This document shows positions 9,033 to 17,842 of a stretch of 64,000 nucleotides of DNA, in pieces. The notes under the pieces were generated by a model, which was not told the DNA's origin, did not search any database, and worked only from the letters and a program-made list of their open reading frames with translations. Source of the DNA: JAAXGX01 sp965203565 (GTDB taxonomy: Bacteria; Acidobacteriota; Vicinamibacteria; Vicinamibacterales; UBA8438); assembly GCA_965203565.1 (NCBI GenBank), contig OZ241896.1, positions 3,348,001 through 3,412,000 of the forward strand, read 5' to 3'. The first letter of the stretch is position 1; the number at the start of each line of letters is the position of its first letter. A program made the translations under genes and the position numbers.

Positions 9033-9573
9033 CCGCCCGCGCGGCGTGCACGATGTAGTGGAAGCCGGAAACCAGTGTCACCGCCAGCGATCCCCAGATG
9101 GCCGCGTCCACCAGGACGGACGTCCGGTCGAGGTAGTTGAAGAACAGCAGGATGCTGCCGGTGAGGATGTAGACGAACGTCGCGGCCTTGCCGAGCGTCG
9201 ACGGTTGAAACGTGAACCGTTCGAAAGCCAGGTTCACGACCGCCACCGTCAGCACGATGATGACGTCGCGGCTGAGAACCAGTACGGTCAACCAGATCGG
9301 CATCCGGTTCGTCAGCTCCAGCCCCGGCATCGTCAACACCACGAACGTCGAAACCAGGAGTAGCTTGTCGGCCATCGGGTCGAGCAGCGCCCCGAGGCTG
9401 GTGCGCTGCCCGGCGCGCCGGGCGACGAGCCCGTCGAGTCCGTCGGTGATCCCCGCGACGACGAACGTGATCAGCGCCCAGCCGTCGTATCCGTAGATCA
9501 CGAGGATCACGAGGACCGGCACGAGCAGCAGACGCCCCAGCGTCAACTGGTTGGCAAGCGTGAGGATGGGCAT
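8974..9573 (-). CDS. pgsA: CDP-diacylglycerol--glycerol-3-phosphate 3-phosphatidyltransferase
   Basis: Makes phosphatidylglycerophosphate from CDP-diacylglycerol in the inner membrane. The 199-residue protein starts MPILTLANQLTLGR and holds the CDP-alcohol phosphatidyltransferase signature DG-x2-AR-x8-G-x3-D-x3-D (DGLVARRAG... to LLDPMADK, residues about 46-70). Several hydrophobic segments are present. It overlaps the convergent decarboxylase gene at its 3' end. The C-terminal 15 residues are polar and poorly conserved. Confidence 0.93.
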   Translation of the reverse strand: MPILTLANQLTLGRLLLVPVLVILVIYGYDGWALITFVVAGITDGLDGLVARRAGQRTSLGALLDPMADKLLLVSTFVVLTMPGLELTNRMPIWLTVLVLSRDVIIVLTVAVVNLAFERFTFQPSTLGKAATFVYILTGSILLFFNYLDRTSVLVDAAIWGSLAVTLVSGFHYIVHAARAVNQASPPRANGSATGNSRS

Positions 9574-9597
9574 GGCGCCGCGAGCCGCCGGGCGGTC

Positions 9598-10938
9598 CTA
9601 CCGGAGCTCGCGCTCCGCCAGGACGGCGAGCCGGTCGACCGCCCGCACCGCTTCGCGGCCGCCGACCGGCCGCGTCGGCTGGAACGCACCGCCGTCAAGG
9701 ACTTCCAGCACGCCGGCGGCGACCGCCCGCGACGCCGCGGGATAGCTCAGGTGTCCGGGACGCATGTCGCTGAAGCGCCGGCCGCGGCCGTTCCACCGGG
9801 ACGCCGCGGCCGGGTCGCCGGCGGCCAGCAGATCGAGCAGGTCGCCGACCACCTCCGCCAGCTCGCTGCGGCGGACGGCGCGGGCCGGATCGAACCGATG
9901 CCCTGCGTCGATCTCCATCACGCCGGCACGGATGACGTCGAGAATCCAGCCATTGCCCCAGTGGTCGCGCGTGTCGGTGATGATGACGGCGCGTCCCGCC
10001 GCCGCCGTCTGCAGCAGGTCCGGGAACCGGACGCCGATCAGCGCCGCGAGCTCCCCTCTCGTGACGGCCGGGCTCGAAGGGATCGCGAGTATCTCGGGGG
10101 GAAGCGCAGCCTGCCGCCGCCGATCGCGGAGCCGATCGAGCCGCCGCCCGGTCTCCTCGGCCGGGTCGAGGCGGTGCGCGCGGTCGAGCGCCGCCACCGC
10201 CGCGTCGAGGTCGGCCGCCGCCTCGTGCAGATCGCCTTCGAGGACGAACGCCGCGGCATCGGTCGGATCGAGCGCCGCCGCCGCGCGGGCGTGCTGCATC
10301 GCGCGCTCCCGATCGCCCCGCTCGAGCTCGACGCGCCCGAGCTCGACGTGCAGGAACGCGCTATCGGGCGACGCCGCCAGCACCCGCTCGTAGGCCGCTC
10401 GCGCCTCGTCGAGCCGTCCGGCCGCCGCGCTCGCCCGCGCTCGGGCGATCTCCTCGCTGACGACGGTGAAACGCAGCTCGGCGACCGTGCGTGCGACGTC
10501 CGGCAGGCCGGCGTCGGCAGCCAGCGCCGCCTCGAACGATCGGAGCGCCTCTTCCGTCTCGTCGAGGGCGAGCATCGACTCCCCGCGGCCGACCCATGCC
10601 GGCGCATAAGCCGATGCGGCCGCGACGGCGCGGCCGAAGCAAGCGGCGGCCCGCGTCGCATCGCCGCGCGCGAGGTAGAGCCAGCCGAGTCCCGCCTCCG
10701 CCGGATAGAACGCCGGGCTGGACTCCAGCAGCGCCTCGTACCGCCGCTCCGCGCCGCGCAGGTCGCCGACCTGGAAGATTGCCCACGCTTCTTCGTGACG
10801 CCGCGCATCGGACGAGTCGGCGAACTCGTCCGGCACGGCCGGGAAGAGGTAGGCGGGATAGACGGGCGAGGGCGCCACCGCGGTGCGGCTCACGCATCCG
10901 GCCGCGAGCAGGGCCACGGCGAGCGCAATGCGCTTCAC
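9598..10938 (-). CDS. TPR lipoprotein with C-terminal SLH-like repeats
   Basis: Probably exported and lipid-anchored: GTG start, then a hydrophobic stretch and a lipobox ending LAAGC at about residue 15. The central part has repeated TPR-like helices (GLGWLYLARGDATRAA, ELGRVELERGDRERA). The C-terminal third shows SLH-like units (VTRGELAALI, FDPARAVRRSELAEVV, FSDMRPGHLSYPAASRAV) that could bind cell-wall polymer. The open frame continues upstream into hflX, but GTG 10938 overlaps the hflX stop (GTGA), fixing the start. Partner and function unknown. Confidence 0.82.
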   Translation of the reverse strand: MKRIALAVALLAAGCVSRTAVAPSPVYPAYLFPAVPDEFADSSDARRHEEAWAIFQVGDLRGAERRYEALLESSPAFYPAEAGLGWLYLARGDATRAAACFGRAVAAASAYAPAWVGRGESMLALDETEEALRSFEAALAADAGLPDVARTVAELRFTVVSEEIARARASAAAGRLDEARAAYERVLAASPDSAFLHVELGRVELERGDRERAMQHARAAAALDPTDAAAFVLEGDLHEAAADLDAAVAALDRAHRLDPAEETGRRLDRLRDRRRQAALPPEILAIPSSPAVTRGELAALIGVRFPDLLQTAAAGRAVIITDTRDHWGNGWILDVIRAGVMEIDAGHRFDPARAVRRSELAEVVGDLLDLLAAGDPAAASRWNGRGRRFSDMRPGHLSYPAASRAVAAGVLEVLDGGAFQPTRPVGGREAVRAVDRLAVLAERELR

Positions 10939-12221
10939 GGCCGGGCGGCCTCCTCTCCGGCGCCCCCGGAGCCGATCGACCGCCCGCCCCACTGCGCGGC
11001 GAGGCGCCGGGGCACCTCGGCTTCGACCGACACTCGGCCGTCCGCGGCGGTCTGCCGCACGACCCGGCCGTAGCGATAGATCGCGGCAAGGCGCCGGCGA
11101 TCGACCGGCGCCGTCTGGTCCAGGCAGAACGTCACGCGGCTGGTCTGCGCGGCGACGGCGCGTGTGACGACCGGCACGAGCGCGTCGATCCCGAAGCCGG
11201 TGCGCGCCGAGACGCAGACCGCGTCCCGGTGCATCCGCCGGATGCGCGCCAGATCGGCCTCGTCGACCCGGTCGCACTGGTTGAACACGAGCAGCTGCGG
11301 CAGCGATCCGCCTCCCGCCTCGTCGAGGACGCGGTCGACCGCGGCGATTCGATCGTCGCGGGCCGGACAACCGGCGTCAACGACGTGCAGGAGCAGATCG
11401 GCGCCGGTCACTTCCTCGAGCGTGGCGCGGAACGCCGCCACCAGCGTGTGCGGAAGCCGGTCGATGAAGCCGACGGTGTCGGAAACCAGCACGGTCCGCC
11501 GATCCGGCAGCCTCACCGGCCGCACCAGGGGATCGAGCGTGGCGAAGAGTGCGTCCGACGCCGGGGCCGCGTTGCGGGTCAGGCGGTTGAACAGCGACGT
11601 CTTGCCGGCGTTGGTGTACCCGACGAGCGCGACGGTCGGCGCCTCGTCCTTGCGCCGGCGGTCGCGGGACCGCGCCCGCCGGCGGCGCACCGTGTCCAGC
11701 TCGCGCGTCAGCCGGGCGATGCGGCGGCGGATACGTCTCCGGTCGCTCTCGAGCTTCGTCTCGCCCGGTCCGCGCGTGCCGATGCCGCCGCCGAGCCTCG
11801 ACATCGCGGTCCCCGCTCCCGCCAACCGGGGCAGCAGATACTTCAGTTGGGCCAGCTCGACTTGCAGCTTGCCTTCGCTCGTGCGAGCCCGGGCGGCGAA
11901 GATGTCCAGGATGAGCTGCGTGCGGTCGACGACGCGGCGCCCGAGCGTGTCTTCCAGGTTCCGCAATTGCACCGGCGTCAACTCGTCGTCGAAAACGACG
12001 AGATCGACCCGGGTCTCGGCGCAGGCGGCGGCCAGTCCGGCCGCCTTGCCGCGGCCGACGAACAGCGCCGGCGACGGTTTCGGAAGTTCCTGGATCGACC
12101 GGAGGACCACCTCGGCGCCGGCGGTGACCGCCAGACCGGTCAGCTCGTCCAGGGACGATTCGACGACGTGACGACGGCGGGCGCCGCACGCCAACCCGAC
12201 GACCGCGGCGCGTTCCGACAT
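10935..12221 (-). CDS. hflX: GTPase HflX
   Basis: A ribosome-associated GTPase that in other bacteria splits stalled ribosomes. The 428-residue protein starts MSERAAVVGL and has the N-terminal HflX domain, with VGRGKAAGL, VFDDELTPVQLRNLED and RLGGGIGTRGPGETKLE. The G domain follows: GYTNAGKTSLFN (P-loop), DTVGFIDRLPH (G3) and NQCD (G4). Stop and next start overlap at 10935-10938, so the TPR-SLH lipoprotein is co-transcribed. An upstream in-frame extension to 12476 lies within tsaC and is not family-like. Confidence 0.95.
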   Translation of the reverse strand: MSERAAVVGLACGARRRHVVESSLDELTGLAVTAGAEVVLRSIQELPKPSPALFVGRGKAAGLAAACAETRVDLVVFDDELTPVQLRNLEDTLGRRVVDRTQLILDIFAARARTSEGKLQVELAQLKYLLPRLAGAGTAMSRLGGGIGTRGPGETKLESDRRRIRRRIARLTRELDTVRRRRARSRDRRRKDEAPTVALVGYTNAGKTSLFNRLTRNAAPASDALFATLDPLVRPVRLPDRRTVLVSDTVGFIDRLPHTLVAAFRATLEEVTGADLLLHVVDAGCPARDDRIAAVDRVLDEAGGGSLPQLLVFNQCDRVDEADLARIRRMHRDAVCVSARTGFGIDALVPVVTRAVAAQTSRVTFCLDQTAPVDRRRLAAIYRYGRVVRQTAADGRVSVEAEVPRRLAAQWGGRSIGSGGAGEEAARP

Positions 12222-12253
12222 ACGGGAGCGCCGCTCTGCAGGCTGACTGCGCG

Positions 12254-12856
12254 TCACTGACGCGATTCTAGCACGCGGTCCCACGCGACCGCCCCGCGCC
12301 GGATCAGCACCGGCGTCTCGCCGCGCGCGTCGACGATCGTGGATGGCGCGGGCGACGCACTCGGGCCGCCGTCGAGGACGAGCGCCACGCCCGGCCCGAG
12401 CGCCGCAACGACCGCCGAGGCCGTCGTCGGCGGCGGCGCGCCGGAACGGTTGGCGCTGGTCGCCGTCACCGGGCATCCCAACTGCAACGCCAGCGCCCGC
12501 GCGACCGGATGATCGGGAACGCGCACCGCCACGGTGTCTCCCCCTCCGAGCAGCCGGCGGCTGAGGGCCGGCGCCGCCGCGATGACGAGGGTGAGCGGGC
12601 CCGGCCAGAACCGTCGGGCCAGCCGGCGGGCCAGCGGCGTCAGCCGCCCGGCGTGACGTTCGACCTGCTCGACGTCGCCGGCGATGATCGGCGCCGCCAT
12701 CTCGGCCGGCCGGCCCTTGGCCCGGAACAGCCGTTCGACCGCGTCCGGCCGCCGCGGGTCGGCGCCGAGTCCGTACAGCGTGTCGGTGGGATAGGCGACG
12801 AGCCGGCCGCTCCGGAGGGCGCGGACCGCCGACCGAATCAACGTAGGATCAAGCAT
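12254..12856 (-). CDS. tsaC: Threonylcarbamoyl-AMP synthase (Sua5/YrdC family)
   Basis: Forms threonylcarbamoyl-AMP from threonine, bicarbonate and ATP for the t6A37 modification of ANN-decoding tRNAs. From ATG 12856 the 200-residue protein carries the YrdC fold motifs GRLVAYPTDTLYGLGADP, RLFRAKGRP, FWPGPLTLVI, VAVRVPDHP and the TSANRSG nucleotide-binding segment. The length fits the single-domain TsaC type. The frame is open upstream to 12973 but that extension is Arg/Pro-rich, so the internal ATG is preferred. Confidence 0.92.
   Translation of the reverse strand: MLDPTLIRSAVRALRSGRLVAYPTDTLYGLGADPRRPDAVERLFRAKGRPAEMAAPIIAGDVEQVERHAGRLTPLARRLARRFWPGPLTLVIAAAPALSRRLLGGGDTVAVRVPDHPVARALALQLGCPVTATSANRSGAPPPTTASAVVAALGPGVALVLDGGPSASPAPSTIVDARGETPVLIRRGAVAWDRVLESRQ
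12265..12273 (-). promoter_or_regulatory. Probable extended -10 promoter for hflX
   Basis: The minus strand reads TGCTAGAAT, an extended -10-like element, about 45 bases before the hflX ATG and inside the last codons of tsaC. It matches the TGCTA-type elements found before other genes in the window. No clear -35. Inference. Confidence 0.4.
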
Positions 12857-13003
12857 GGCGACGTTCGCTCGGCGCAAGGCGCCCGGGAAGCGGCGCCTGC
12901 CGCGCGCGCCCCTGCCCCGGCGGCGCGGCGGCGCGCACGAAGACAAGACCAAGCGGCCGTTCCGGCGCCGCAAGCATCGGAAACGGGCGGCCGCGCCGCC
13001 CGG

Positions 13004-13987
13004 TCAGAACCGGATGCCCCGCCGGCTCGCCTGCTCCTTGACGTGAATCGTGTCGATGAACTGGACGCGGTGCGGGCGGGTCTGCATGACCACGGAGCTC
13101 GTCCGGCGTCCTTCGCCGAAGAACCGCACCCCCTTCATCAGCGAACCTTCGGTGACTCCCGTGGCGGCGAAGATGATCTGCTCGCCGGGCGCCATGTCCG
13201 CCGCGGTGTAGACCTTCCCGAAATCCTCGATCCCCATCGACCGGGCGCGCGCCTCCTTCTCGGGCGTGTCCAGGATCAGCCGCGCGAAGATCTCGCCGCC
13301 CAGGCAGCGCATCGCCGCCGCCGCGATCACGCCTTCCGGCGCGCCGCCGCTGCCCATCACCGCATGGACGCCGCTGCCGACCACCGCCGCGCTGATCGCC
13401 GCCGTCAGGTCGCCGTCGCCGATCAGGCGAATGCGCGCGCCGGCAGCCCTGATCTCGGTTATCAACGACTGATGCCGCTCCCGATCGAGCACGACGACGA
13501 CGAGGTCCGACACATCCCGGTCGAGGCTCTTGGCGATCTGCTGCAGGTTGTGGGCGACCGGCGCGTCGAGATCGACCGAGCGCTTCGACTGCGCGCCGAC
13601 GACCAGCTTCTGCATGTAGACGTCCGGCGCATGCAGCAGGCCGCCGCGCTCGGAAGCGGCCAGCACCGCGATGGCGCGCGGGGCGCCGGTGGCGCACAGG
13701 TTGGTGCCTTCCAGCGGGTCGACGGCGATGTCCACCTGCGGCGCATTCTCGCCGTCCGCCGCGCCGCGGCCGACGCGCTCGCCGATGTAAAGCATCGGCG
13801 CCTCGTCGCGCTCGCCCTCTCCGATCACCACCCTGCCGTCGATCGGCGCCTGGTTGAGCCGTTCACGCATCGCCTCCACCGCCACCCGATCCGACCGGTG
13901 GCGGTCGCCCTGGCCCATGGTGTGGGCGCACGCCACCGCCGCCTGCTCGACGACGTCCAGAAACGCCGATGAAAGATCCGCCAGCAT
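13004..13987 (-). CDS. glpX: Fructose-1,6-bisphosphatase class II
   Basis: Hydrolyses fructose 1,6-bisphosphate to fructose 6-phosphate in gluconeogenesis. The 327-residue protein from ATG 13987 (MLADLSSAFLDVVEQAA) is preceded by a GAGGGAG ribosome-binding sequence, which favours it over an ATG 54 bases upstream. Metal and substrate motifs include GEGERDEAPML, IAVDPLEGTNLCATG, MGSGGAPEGVIAAAA and FAATGVTEGSLMKGV. Full family length. The product belongs to the Li-sensitive phosphatase fold. Confidence 0.94.
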   Translation of the reverse strand: MLADLSSAFLDVVEQAAVACAHTMGQGDRHRSDRVAVEAMRERLNQAPIDGRVVIGEGERDEAPMLYIGERVGRGAADGENAPQVDIAVDPLEGTNLCATGAPRAIAVLAASERGGLLHAPDVYMQKLVVGAQSKRSVDLDAPVAHNLQQIAKSLDRDVSDLVVVVLDRERHQSLITEIRAAGARIRLIGDGDLTAAISAAVVGSGVHAVMGSGGAPEGVIAAAAMRCLGGEIFARLILDTPEKEARARSMGIEDFGKVYTAADMAPGEQIIFAATGVTEGSLMKGVRFFGEGRRTSSVVMQTRPHRVQFIDTIHVKEQASRRGIRF

Positions 13988-14009
13988 CTCGCTCCCTCGC
14001 GGCGTGTCC

Positions 14010-14355
14010 CTACGCGCCGGCCGCCCGCTGCGCTTCGTCACAGGCCGGCAGCGTGCAGCGGGCGTCCCGATCGGTGCGGCGCCCCAGCACGTAGCCGGCC
14101 TGCATCAGCTTGTGGATCTCCCGCGCACCCTCGTAGATGACCGCCCCCTTGCAGTTGCGGTGGAACCGCCCGAGCTGACGCCGGGCGCGTCACGGCGCCG
14201 CATCTTCTCCCGATCGCCATCGCGGGCAGGATGCCGGAATCGAACCGATGCCGCCGGTCGAGATCGCGAATGCGGGGAGCGACCTCGCGGGCGGCCCATT
14301 CGCGGACGGTCTGCTGCAGCAGGCGCTGTTCGTCAGTCAGCTCCAGTTCGATCAT
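14010..14355 (-). pseudogene. Acyl-CoA dehydrogenase remnant, internal deletion
   Basis: Only the two ends of an acyl-CoA dehydrogenase remain. The N-terminal piece from ATG 14355 reads MIELELTDEQRLLQQTVREW and continues to about 14215. The C-terminal piece, in another frame, contains AVIYEGAREIHKLMQAGYVL and ends at a TAG at 14010. About 300 central residues, including the FAD/CoA-binding and catalytic parts, are missing and the frame is shifted. The start overlaps the upstream SAM-hydrolase stop (ATGA), so it was once part of that operon. A misassembly that collapsed the gene is the alternative. Confidence 0.8.
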
Positions 14356-15149
14356 CCGGGCTCCTGCCGCACGACGACGGCGGCGCCCCGATCGACCCTC
14401 AACCGTTCGACGGCGCTCGTCGAGTTGGCGGCGAACTCCAGATGCTCCGTGCTGCCGAACAGCGCGCACACCTCGTTCTCGCCGATGTCGGCGTAAGTCT
14501 CGACCAGGCGGCCGATGCCGTGGCCGCCGACCTCCACCTGGATGGCGCCGTTCCGGGCCAGCCGGTCGAACGTCTTCCGGTCGATGTTCGACACGAGGTT
14601 CCCGAACCGGTCGACCCGCAGGACCTGTCCCTCGATGCGGCCGTCGGCCAGCTCCGGCGCGGGCAGGTCGAGCTTCCGGTAGTCCGTCATCGGGCGGCCC
14701 AGCGCCGAAAGCTGCACGCCCTTGGCGACCCAGGCGGCCGCCGGCGCGAAGCGGTCGCGGCCCTCGAACGTCCGGCTCACCGTCGGCCTGGCGTAGCGGC
14801 GCTCGGTCAGCTCGACGACGCGCCGGGGCGGCGTCTCGTCCAGCACCGGGGTCAGCACGCCGTTGTCCGGGGCGACGAACCGGTAGTCTCCCGTGTCCGC
14901 CGCGACTCCGCGGCGGTCCGAGCCGACGCCGGGGTCGACGACGACCAGGAAGACGCTGCCGGCCGGAAAATATCGGTAGGCGGCGGCCAGCTCCAGGCCC
15001 GCGGTGAGGACGTCGTGCGTCGGAACGTCGTGGGAGATGTCGACCAGGGTGGCGTCGGGGCAGATGCCGAGGATGACGCCCTTCATGGCGCCCACGTAAT
15101 GGTCCCGGCTTCCGAAGTCGCTCAACAAGGCGACGACAGGTCGCGCCAT
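14352..15149 (-). CDS. S-adenosyl-L-methionine hydrolase / hydroxide adenosyltransferase (DUF62 family)
   Basis: Family members cleave SAM to adenosine and methionine using a water-derived hydroxide. The 265-residue protein opens with VVALLSDFGSRDHYVGAMKG and has DISHDVPTHDV, FLVVVDPGVGSDRRGVAA, FVAPDNGVLTPVL and a C-terminal VDRFGNLVSNI segment, all characteristic of the family. Its stop overlaps the acyl-CoA dehydrogenase remnant. The physiological role of this family is still unclear. Confidence 0.92.
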   Translation of the reverse strand: MARPVVALLSDFGSRDHYVGAMKGVILGICPDATLVDISHDVPTHDVLTAGLELAAAYRYFPAGSVFLVVVDPGVGSDRRGVAADTGDYRFVAPDNGVLTPVLDETPPRRVVELTERRYARPTVSRTFEGRDRFAPAAAWVAKGVQLSALGRPMTDYRKLDLPAPELADGRIEGQVLRVDRFGNLVSNIDRKTFDRLARNGAIQVEVGGHGIGRLVETYADIGENEVCALFGSTEHLEFAANSTSAVERLRVDRGAAVVVRQEPG

Positions 15150-15197
15150 TCGCTCTCACCCCTGCTCTTCCGCAATGCGCTCGCTCGCGTCGATGGA

Positions 15198-15884
15198 TCA
15201 ATGACCGCCGGCCGCTCCGGGAGGCTTCCGCAACAGCACTTCCCGCACCTGGCTTTTCAGCAGGACGGAACTGGCGATGGTCAACGGACCGAAGATGCTG
15301 CCCACCTCGCGCCCCCGGAGGTCCCGGCGCGGGCGCGGCACGACGTCATCGCTGAACCGGCAGCGCAGGCTCCCCTGATCGACGATCTCGTACTTGATGC
15401 GCCTCGGGTCGGGCAGGTTCTTCGTGCCGTAGCACAGCAGCACCACGCCGGACGGCCGCAGCATGCGGACCAGGTCGGCGGCGAGCGCCCGGCTCGCGCC
15501 CGGGCCGAGATAGTCGAAGCTGTCCCAGCACAGGATGCCGTCGACGCTGCCGTCCTGGTGCGACAGCGGCGGCAGCGAACGGTCGTCGTGCGCGCCGTCG
15601 GACGGCGGCGGCAGCTTGTCGAGCAGGTCTTCGATGAGCAGCTTGCACGCAAGCTGCTCGCCCAGGAAGGCGACGTTCGCTCCGACGACCGGCCCGAGAT
15701 CGACGACGACCGGCGCCGAGCGAACCCGAAGCGCCGTGACGAAGTCGGAGAACACGCGTGTCGAGTGGACGTTCCTGTGGGCGACAACCGAATCCGCCGT
15801 TGCGACACCGGCCGAATGCTGCGCACGCGGCCCCAACCTTGACATGAACGCGCCCATGGCGCGTATCGACACGTCCAGGTTCAT
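15198..15884 (-). CDS. Class I SAM-dependent methyltransferase-like protein
   Basis: A 228-residue protein with a degenerate class I methyltransferase fold: VVVDLGPVVGANVAFL in place of the classic glycine-rich motif I, an acidic residue after strand 2 (LLIEDLLD), then GSVDGILCWDSFDYL and MLRPSGVVLLCYG for motifs IV and post-IV. No substrate signature was recognised. It lies between bactofilin and the SAM hydrolase on the same strand. It could be a methyltransferase of unknown target or a non-catalytic relative. Confidence 0.7.
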   Translation of the reverse strand: MNLDVSIRAMGAFMSRLGPRAQHSAGVATADSVVAHRNVHSTRVFSDFVTALRVRSAPVVVDLGPVVGANVAFLGEQLACKLLIEDLLDKLPPPSDGAHDDRSLPPLSHQDGSVDGILCWDSFDYLGPGASRALAADLVRMLRPSGVVLLCYGTKNLPDPRRIKYEIVDQGSLRCRFSDDVVPRPRRDLRGREVGSIFGPLTIASSVLLKSQVREVLLRKPPGAAGGH

Positions 15885-15945
15885 TGCCCTCCTCGCGAAG
15901 CGCGCCGGCTCGGAGGCGCCAGCCAGAGCAGAGGCGACGCCCGGC

Positions 15946-16527
15946 CTACTGCTTCGGGACGCCCGCCACCGGACCGGCCACAGGCGCCGCGGCGGCCACG
16001 CGCGGCGGCGCCACGCCCTTGGCGGCGCCCGCAGCGTCCACCGGCTTGGCGGCGGCGGCGGGACGCGTACGCTGCTGCATGTCGATGCTGCCGCGGAAGT
16101 GCGCCCCCTCGGCGATCGCGACCCGCGGAGCCGAAACGTCGCCGTCGACCGAACCCTGCTCGCGGATGGTGATCTTGTCGGAAGCGGTGATGTTCCCCTT
16201 GACTTCTCCGATCACCACCACCGTCTTGGCGGCTATCTGCGCATTGAGCTTCGCGTTCGGACCGATCGTCAGGACGTGCTGGTGCAGATCGACCTTCCCT
16301 TCGATCCGCCCCTCGATCGTCATGTCCTCGTTACCGCTCAACTCACCCTTCACGATGACCGACTTGCCTATGCTCACGGCATCCAATCCCGCGCCGGACG
16401 ACCGATGTTCACTTCTACCCGCCTTGTTCGCATGCTGCGCCGCGCCGCCGCTCGACGGAGGCCCGGGGCCGGGACCCCGATGGGTGCTCGATTCGGCGAA
16501 ACCACCAGACTCTTCACGCTTCCACAT
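15946..16527 (-). CDS. Bactofilin family cytoskeletal protein
   Basis: Bactofilins polymerise without nucleotide into beta-helical filaments involved in cell shape, polar organisation and wall synthesis. The 193-residue protein starts MWKREESGG at ATG 16527, behind a GGAGGAGG ribosome-binding site. The beta-helix core repeats IGKSVIVKGELSGNEDMTIE, GKVDLHQHVLTIGPNAKL, AKTVVVIGEVKGNITA and ISASDKI-like units. The tail is rich in Ala, Pro and Val. An upstream in-frame ATG exists but lacks a ribosome-binding site. Confidence 0.92.
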   Translation of the reverse strand: MWKREESGGFAESSTHRGPGPGPPSSGGAAQHANKAGRSEHRSSGAGLDAVSIGKSVIVKGELSGNEDMTIEGRIEGKVDLHQHVLTIGPNAKLNAQIAAKTVVVIGEVKGNITASDKITIREQGSVDGDVSAPRVAIAEGAHFRGSIDMQQRTRPAAAAKPVDAAGAAKGVAPPRVAAAAPVAGPVAGVPKQ

Positions 16528-16561
16528 CGCGCCTCCTCCGACTGCAGCCATCACGATAACG

Positions 16562-16569
16562 GGCAGTAT
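16562..16569 (-). promoter_or_regulatory. Probable -10 for bactofilin gene
   Basis: The minus strand reads GTATACTG about 35 bases before the bactofilin ATG, giving a near-consensus TATACT box and a leader with a strong ribosome-binding site. No clear -35. Inference. Confidence 0.4.
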
Positions 16570-16648
16570 ACGGCGATTCCTGCGATTCTGTCCAATGGGC
16601 GCGGTCATCCGCCCCATCTGCGGCGGCGAACGGCGGGCGAAGCCGCGG

Positions 16649-16655
16649 TGATAGA
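16649..16655 (+). promoter_or_regulatory. Probable -10 for the cysteine desulfurase gene
   Basis: The sequence GATAGAAT lies about 10 bases before ATG 16665, so a transcript from it would have almost no leader. It resembles the TAGAAT box upstream of hflX. Inference only. Confidence 0.3.
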
Positions 16656-16664
16656 ATCGAGACG

Positions 16665-17837
16665 ATGCACGCGTACTTCGATCACAACGCCACGACGCCG
16701 CTCGACCCGGAGGTGCTGGAGACGGTCGTCACCGTGCTGCGCGGCGATTTCGGCAACGCGTCGAGCGTGCACCGGTTCGGACAGGCGGCGAAGTCCCGGA
16801 TCGACGGCGCGCGCACCGCCGTCGCGGAGCTGATAGGGGCGCGTCCCCAGGAGATCGTCTTCACGAGCGGCGGCACGGAATCGGACAACCTGGCCGTACG
16901 CGGCGTCGCCGAAGCGGCCGCGGCCGGCCCGCGCCGCCATCTGGTCGCCAGCGCGATCGAGCACGAGGCGGTGCTCGACACGTTGAAGGCGCTGGGCAAG
17001 CGGGGATGGACGACGACGCTGCTGCCGGTCGACCGGAGCGGCGTCGTGTCGCCCGAAGCGCTCGAAGCGGCCGTCACCGACCGGACCGCCCTCGTGTCGG
17101 TGATGCACGCCAACAACGAGATCGGCACGATCCAGCCGATCGCCGAGCTGGCCGAGATCGCCCACCGCCGCGGCGCCCTGCTGCACGCCGACGCCGTGCA
17201 GTCGGTCGGCAAGATCCCGGTGGACGTGGGCCGCCTTGACGTCGATCTCCTGTCGCTCTCGGCGCACAAGTTCAACGGCCCGAAGGGGATCGGGGCGCTC
17301 TGGGTGGGCCGCGGCCGGCGGCTCGTCGCGACCGCGACGGGGGGCGGACAGGAGCGCCGGCGGCGCGCCGGCACCGAGAACGTCGCCGGCATCGCCGGCT
17401 TCGGCGCGGCGGCCCGGGTCGCCATGCGGAAGCTCGCGGCGGGCGGGAACGAGGTCGCCGCCCTGCGGGACCGTCTCGAAGCGGGCATCCTGGCGAACGT
17501 GCCGGGCGCAGCCGTCAACGGCGACCCCGGACGCCGCGTGCCCAACACGACGAACGTCAGCTTCGACCGGGTGGAGGCCGAATCGCTGCTGATCGCGCTC
17601 GACCTCGAGGGGATAGCCGTCTCCACCGGGTCCGCCTGCTCCTCCGGAACGCTGGAGCCGTCCCACGTCCTGCGGGCCATGGGGCTGCCGTCCCACCGCA
17701 CGCAGAACTCCATCCGCTTCAGTCTCGGCCTCGGCAACACGGCGGAGCAGGTCGACCGGGTCGTCGCGGTCCTGCCGCGGGTCGTCGAGAAGCTCCGGAC
17801 GCTCTCGCGGCCGGGGCAGCCGGCCGGAGCGGCGTAG
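16665..17837 (+). CDS. iscS: Cysteine desulfurase (IscS/NifS family)
   Basis: PLP enzyme that removes sulfur from cysteine as a protein persulfide for Fe-S clusters and tRNA thiolation. The 390-residue protein starts MHAYFDHNATTPLDPEVLE and shows FTSGGTESDNLAV, the PLP lysine in LSAHKFNGPKGIGALWV and the active-site cysteine loop STGSACSSGTLEPSHVL. The stop is only 5 bases before mnmA, and the pair forms a sulfur-relay operon. Whether it also serves Fe-S assembly cannot be told here, since no scaffold gene is nearby. Confidence 0.94.
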   Translation: MHAYFDHNATTPLDPEVLETVVTVLRGDFGNASSVHRFGQAAKSRIDGARTAVAELIGARPQEIVFTSGGTESDNLAVRGVAEAAAAGPRRHLVASAIEHEAVLDTLKALGKRGWTTTLLPVDRSGVVSPEALEAAVTDRTALVSVMHANNEIGTIQPIAELAEIAHRRGALLHADAVQSVGKIPVDVGRLDVDLLSLSAHKFNGPKGIGALWVGRGRRLVATATGGGQERRRRAGTENVAGIAGFGAAARVAMRKLAAGGNEVAALRDRLEAGILANVPGAAVNGDPGRRVPNTTNVSFDRVEAESLLIALDLEGIAVSTGSACSSGTLEPSHVLRAMGLPSHRTQNSIRFSLGLGNTAEQVDRVVAVLPRVVEKLRTLSRPGQPAGAA

Positions 17838-17842
17838 ACAGC

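Noticed and set aside
12855..13046. 63-codon basic plus-strand frame between tsaC and glpX
   Set aside because: Arg/Pro-rich, antisense to the tsaC start and glpX end, no ribosome-binding site or family.
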